Source: Temnopleurus reevesii (lineage: Eukaryota > Echinodermata > Echinoidea > Temnopleuroida > Temnopleuridae). Taken from it: a DNA stretch of 18,213 nt. The position numbers and the translations under genes are program-made. This document shows, one piece after another, positions 17,198 to 18,213 of this stretch (positions are counted from its first letter, which is position 1; every line of letters starts with the position of its first letter). Below the pieces are notes generated by a model. The model was not told where the DNA came from. It searched no databases and saw nothing but the letters and a program-made list of their open reading frames with translations. Where the stretch lies: the NCBI GenBank assembly GCA_036244855.1, contig BQKZ01006210.1:18006-36218 (forward strand), given 5' to 3'.

Positions 17198-17356
17198 TTA
17201 AAGGGCCACTTTTATGACAATGTATGTTGACTTGTGGTGATCTATGCTACCCTTACCATCACCTTTGTGAGTGAGAGAGTTACCAAATGTGTCCTATATA
17301 TTTTATAATAATTTTTCTTTATATTTTAGTGAGGCAATTTGGGAACGCCCCTAAAA

Positions 17357-17420
17357 ATTCTCTTCATATGCAGAGTACTGTATATGAGGTCATATACAGT
17401 ACTCTGCATATGAAGAGAAT
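17357..17420. repeat. Near-perfect 64-base palindrome, left arm
   Basis: 31 bases each side (ATTCTCTTCATATGCAGAGT... and its complement) around a central GG. With one mismatch the pairing extends to about 17348-17429. Confidence 0.95.
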
Positions 17421-17543
17421 ATTTAGGGGGCATTTGTGGAAATCCCTTGAAGGGGAACTTATTTCATTCATAAGAGATTTTAGGACGTACTTCTACCTGA
17501 CCTGGACATACCTTGAATCATTCCACCATTGAGCCTGTTGTTT

Positions 17544-17645
17544 CTATTGATAGAATTGTGGAAACATTCACTTGATAGTCCATTGACCAGTAAACTATTG
17601 ATAGAATTGTGGAAACATTCACTTGATAGTCCATTGAGCAGTAAT
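17544..17645 (+). repeat. 51-base tandem repeat, two copies, in the foldback spacer
   Basis: CTATTGATAGAATTGTGGAA followed by ACATTCACTTGATAGTCCAT starts at 17544 and again at 17595. Confidence 0.92.
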
Positions 17646-17836
17646 TGCATTCCAATGTCATTGTTCACCAAGTTAATCTCTCTTAATAATGGCCAGTTGT
17701 AAACATTTCCCAATTAGCATAAGACATAATGATGAATGATTCAAAGTATGTTCAGGTCAGGTGTAATTACATCTTGATATCTTTTGTAAATCAAATAAGT
17801 TCCCCTTCAAGGGATTTCTACAAATGCCCCCTAAAT

Positions 17837-17900
17837 ATTCTCTTCATATGCAGAGTACTGTATATGACCTCATATACAGTACTCTGCATATGAAGAGAAT
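17837..17900. repeat. Near-perfect 64-base palindrome, right arm
   Basis: Same palindrome as 17357-17420, with CC at its centre as expected for the inverted copy; the two are identical after inversion. Confidence 0.95.
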
Positions 17901-18157
17901 TTTTAGGGGCGTTCCCAATTTGCCTCTCTAAAATATAAAGAAAAATTATTATAAAATATATGGGAAACAATTGGGAGCTTTCTCACTCACAAAGGCGGTG
18001 CTAAGGGTAGCATAGATCACCACAAGTCAACATATATTGTCATAATAGTGGACCTTTAAGATCTGTAGATGTCTATAAATATAGAATGAATATACACAAC
18101 AGCATGATGCTATAATGCATCACACCTGTCTCCATGGAAAATACAATTTTCAATCTC

Positions 18158-18213
18158 CATGCGCGCACCCAGGATTTTCATACGTGTGGGGCTGAGCTCA
18201 AATTTTGCTGACA
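18158..18213 (-). repeat. Repeat fragment shared with intron 4, cut by the window end
   Basis: Read on the minus strand it gives CTCAGCCCCACACGTATGAA, then AATCCTGGGTGCGCGCATGG, matching the block at about 11000-11037. Confidence 0.65.

Larger units (their letters stand above)
17198..18059 (+). mobile_element. Large TTAA-flanked foldback element (~862 bp, ~325-base arms)
   Basis: TTAA lies at 17198-17201 and 18056-18059. The left arm (17198 to about 17527) is the reverse complement of the right arm (about 17731-18059) with few differences. Blocks such as TTGACTTGTGGTGATCTATG, ATTTTATAATAATTTTTCTT and GAAATCCCTTGAAGGGGAAC occur in both. Each arm encloses a 64-base palindrome. The middle (about 17528-17730) holds a 51-base tandem repeat. 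There is no transposase, so movement would need an enzyme supplied elsewhere. Confidence 0.92.

Noticed and set aside
17287..17532. 81-codon open frame
   Set aside because: It translates the arm of the foldback element, including its palindrome.
1..18213. CRISPR, operons, ribosome binding sites, tRNA or rRNA genes
   Set aside because: The window is eukaryotic with spliced exons; no spaced short repeats and no tRNA or rRNA folds were recognised.

Overview
This is a eukaryotic (metazoan) genomic window, most likely from an echinoderm and probably a sea urchin. The coding signal is split into short exons with GT-AG borders. The rest is AT-rich and packed with invertebrate-type repeats: a SINE with an (ATT)n tail, TTAA-flanked foldback elements, small inverted-repeat elements, a non-LTR retrotransposon relic, and a tandem array rich in AGGTCA. 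The species call is inference from repeat style and was not tested by any search.

One real gene is visible, on the + strand: the 3' part of a single-pass membrane receptor. Three exons (214-471, 5171-5413, 6223-6474) each encode one fibronectin type III (FN3) domain and are all flanked by phase-1 introns. A 100-base exon (10296-10395) encodes the transmembrane helix. The last exon (from 11988) encodes a tyrosine-rich cytoplasmic tail that stops at 12465. The joined pieces give exactly 444 codons including the stop (443 residues), with every splice phase matching. The 5' exons, the signal peptide and the promoter lie outside the window. I cannot name the gene.

After the stop, the +1-shifted frame stays open for another 50 codons (12464-12613, stop 12614-12616). 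It has coding-like composition and a further tyrosine motif (YADI). Removing one T at 12462/12463 would join the two frames smoothly, so the tail is probably about 50 residues longer in a healthy allele. The alternatives are a real truncating frameshift or a sequencing error.

Intron 1 (472-5170) opens with a ~176-base tandem array whose unit includes a decayed copy of the exon's own 3' end and splice donor. It then holds a TTAA element, a small inverted-repeat element, a 70-base duplication, a larger TTAA element with an acidic ORF relic, and a 109-base tandem pair. Intron 2 (5414-6222) is plain. Intron 3 (6475-10295) holds a probable solo LTR, a ~220-base direct duplication, a broken reverse-transcriptase segment and a TTAA element abutting it. 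Intron 4 (10396-11987) has two inverted copies of one small element near its two ends, plus a SINE tail and a repeat fragment.

Downstream (12617 to the end) are a putative 3' UTR, the AGGTCA-bearing tandem array, two TTAA elements sharing one TTAA, a likely polyadenylation signal (15227), a pogo/Tigger-type MITE, more small elements and, at 17198-18059, a large foldback element whose arms each contain a nearly perfect 64-base palindrome. No bacterial features, CRISPR arrays, tRNA or rRNA genes were seen.
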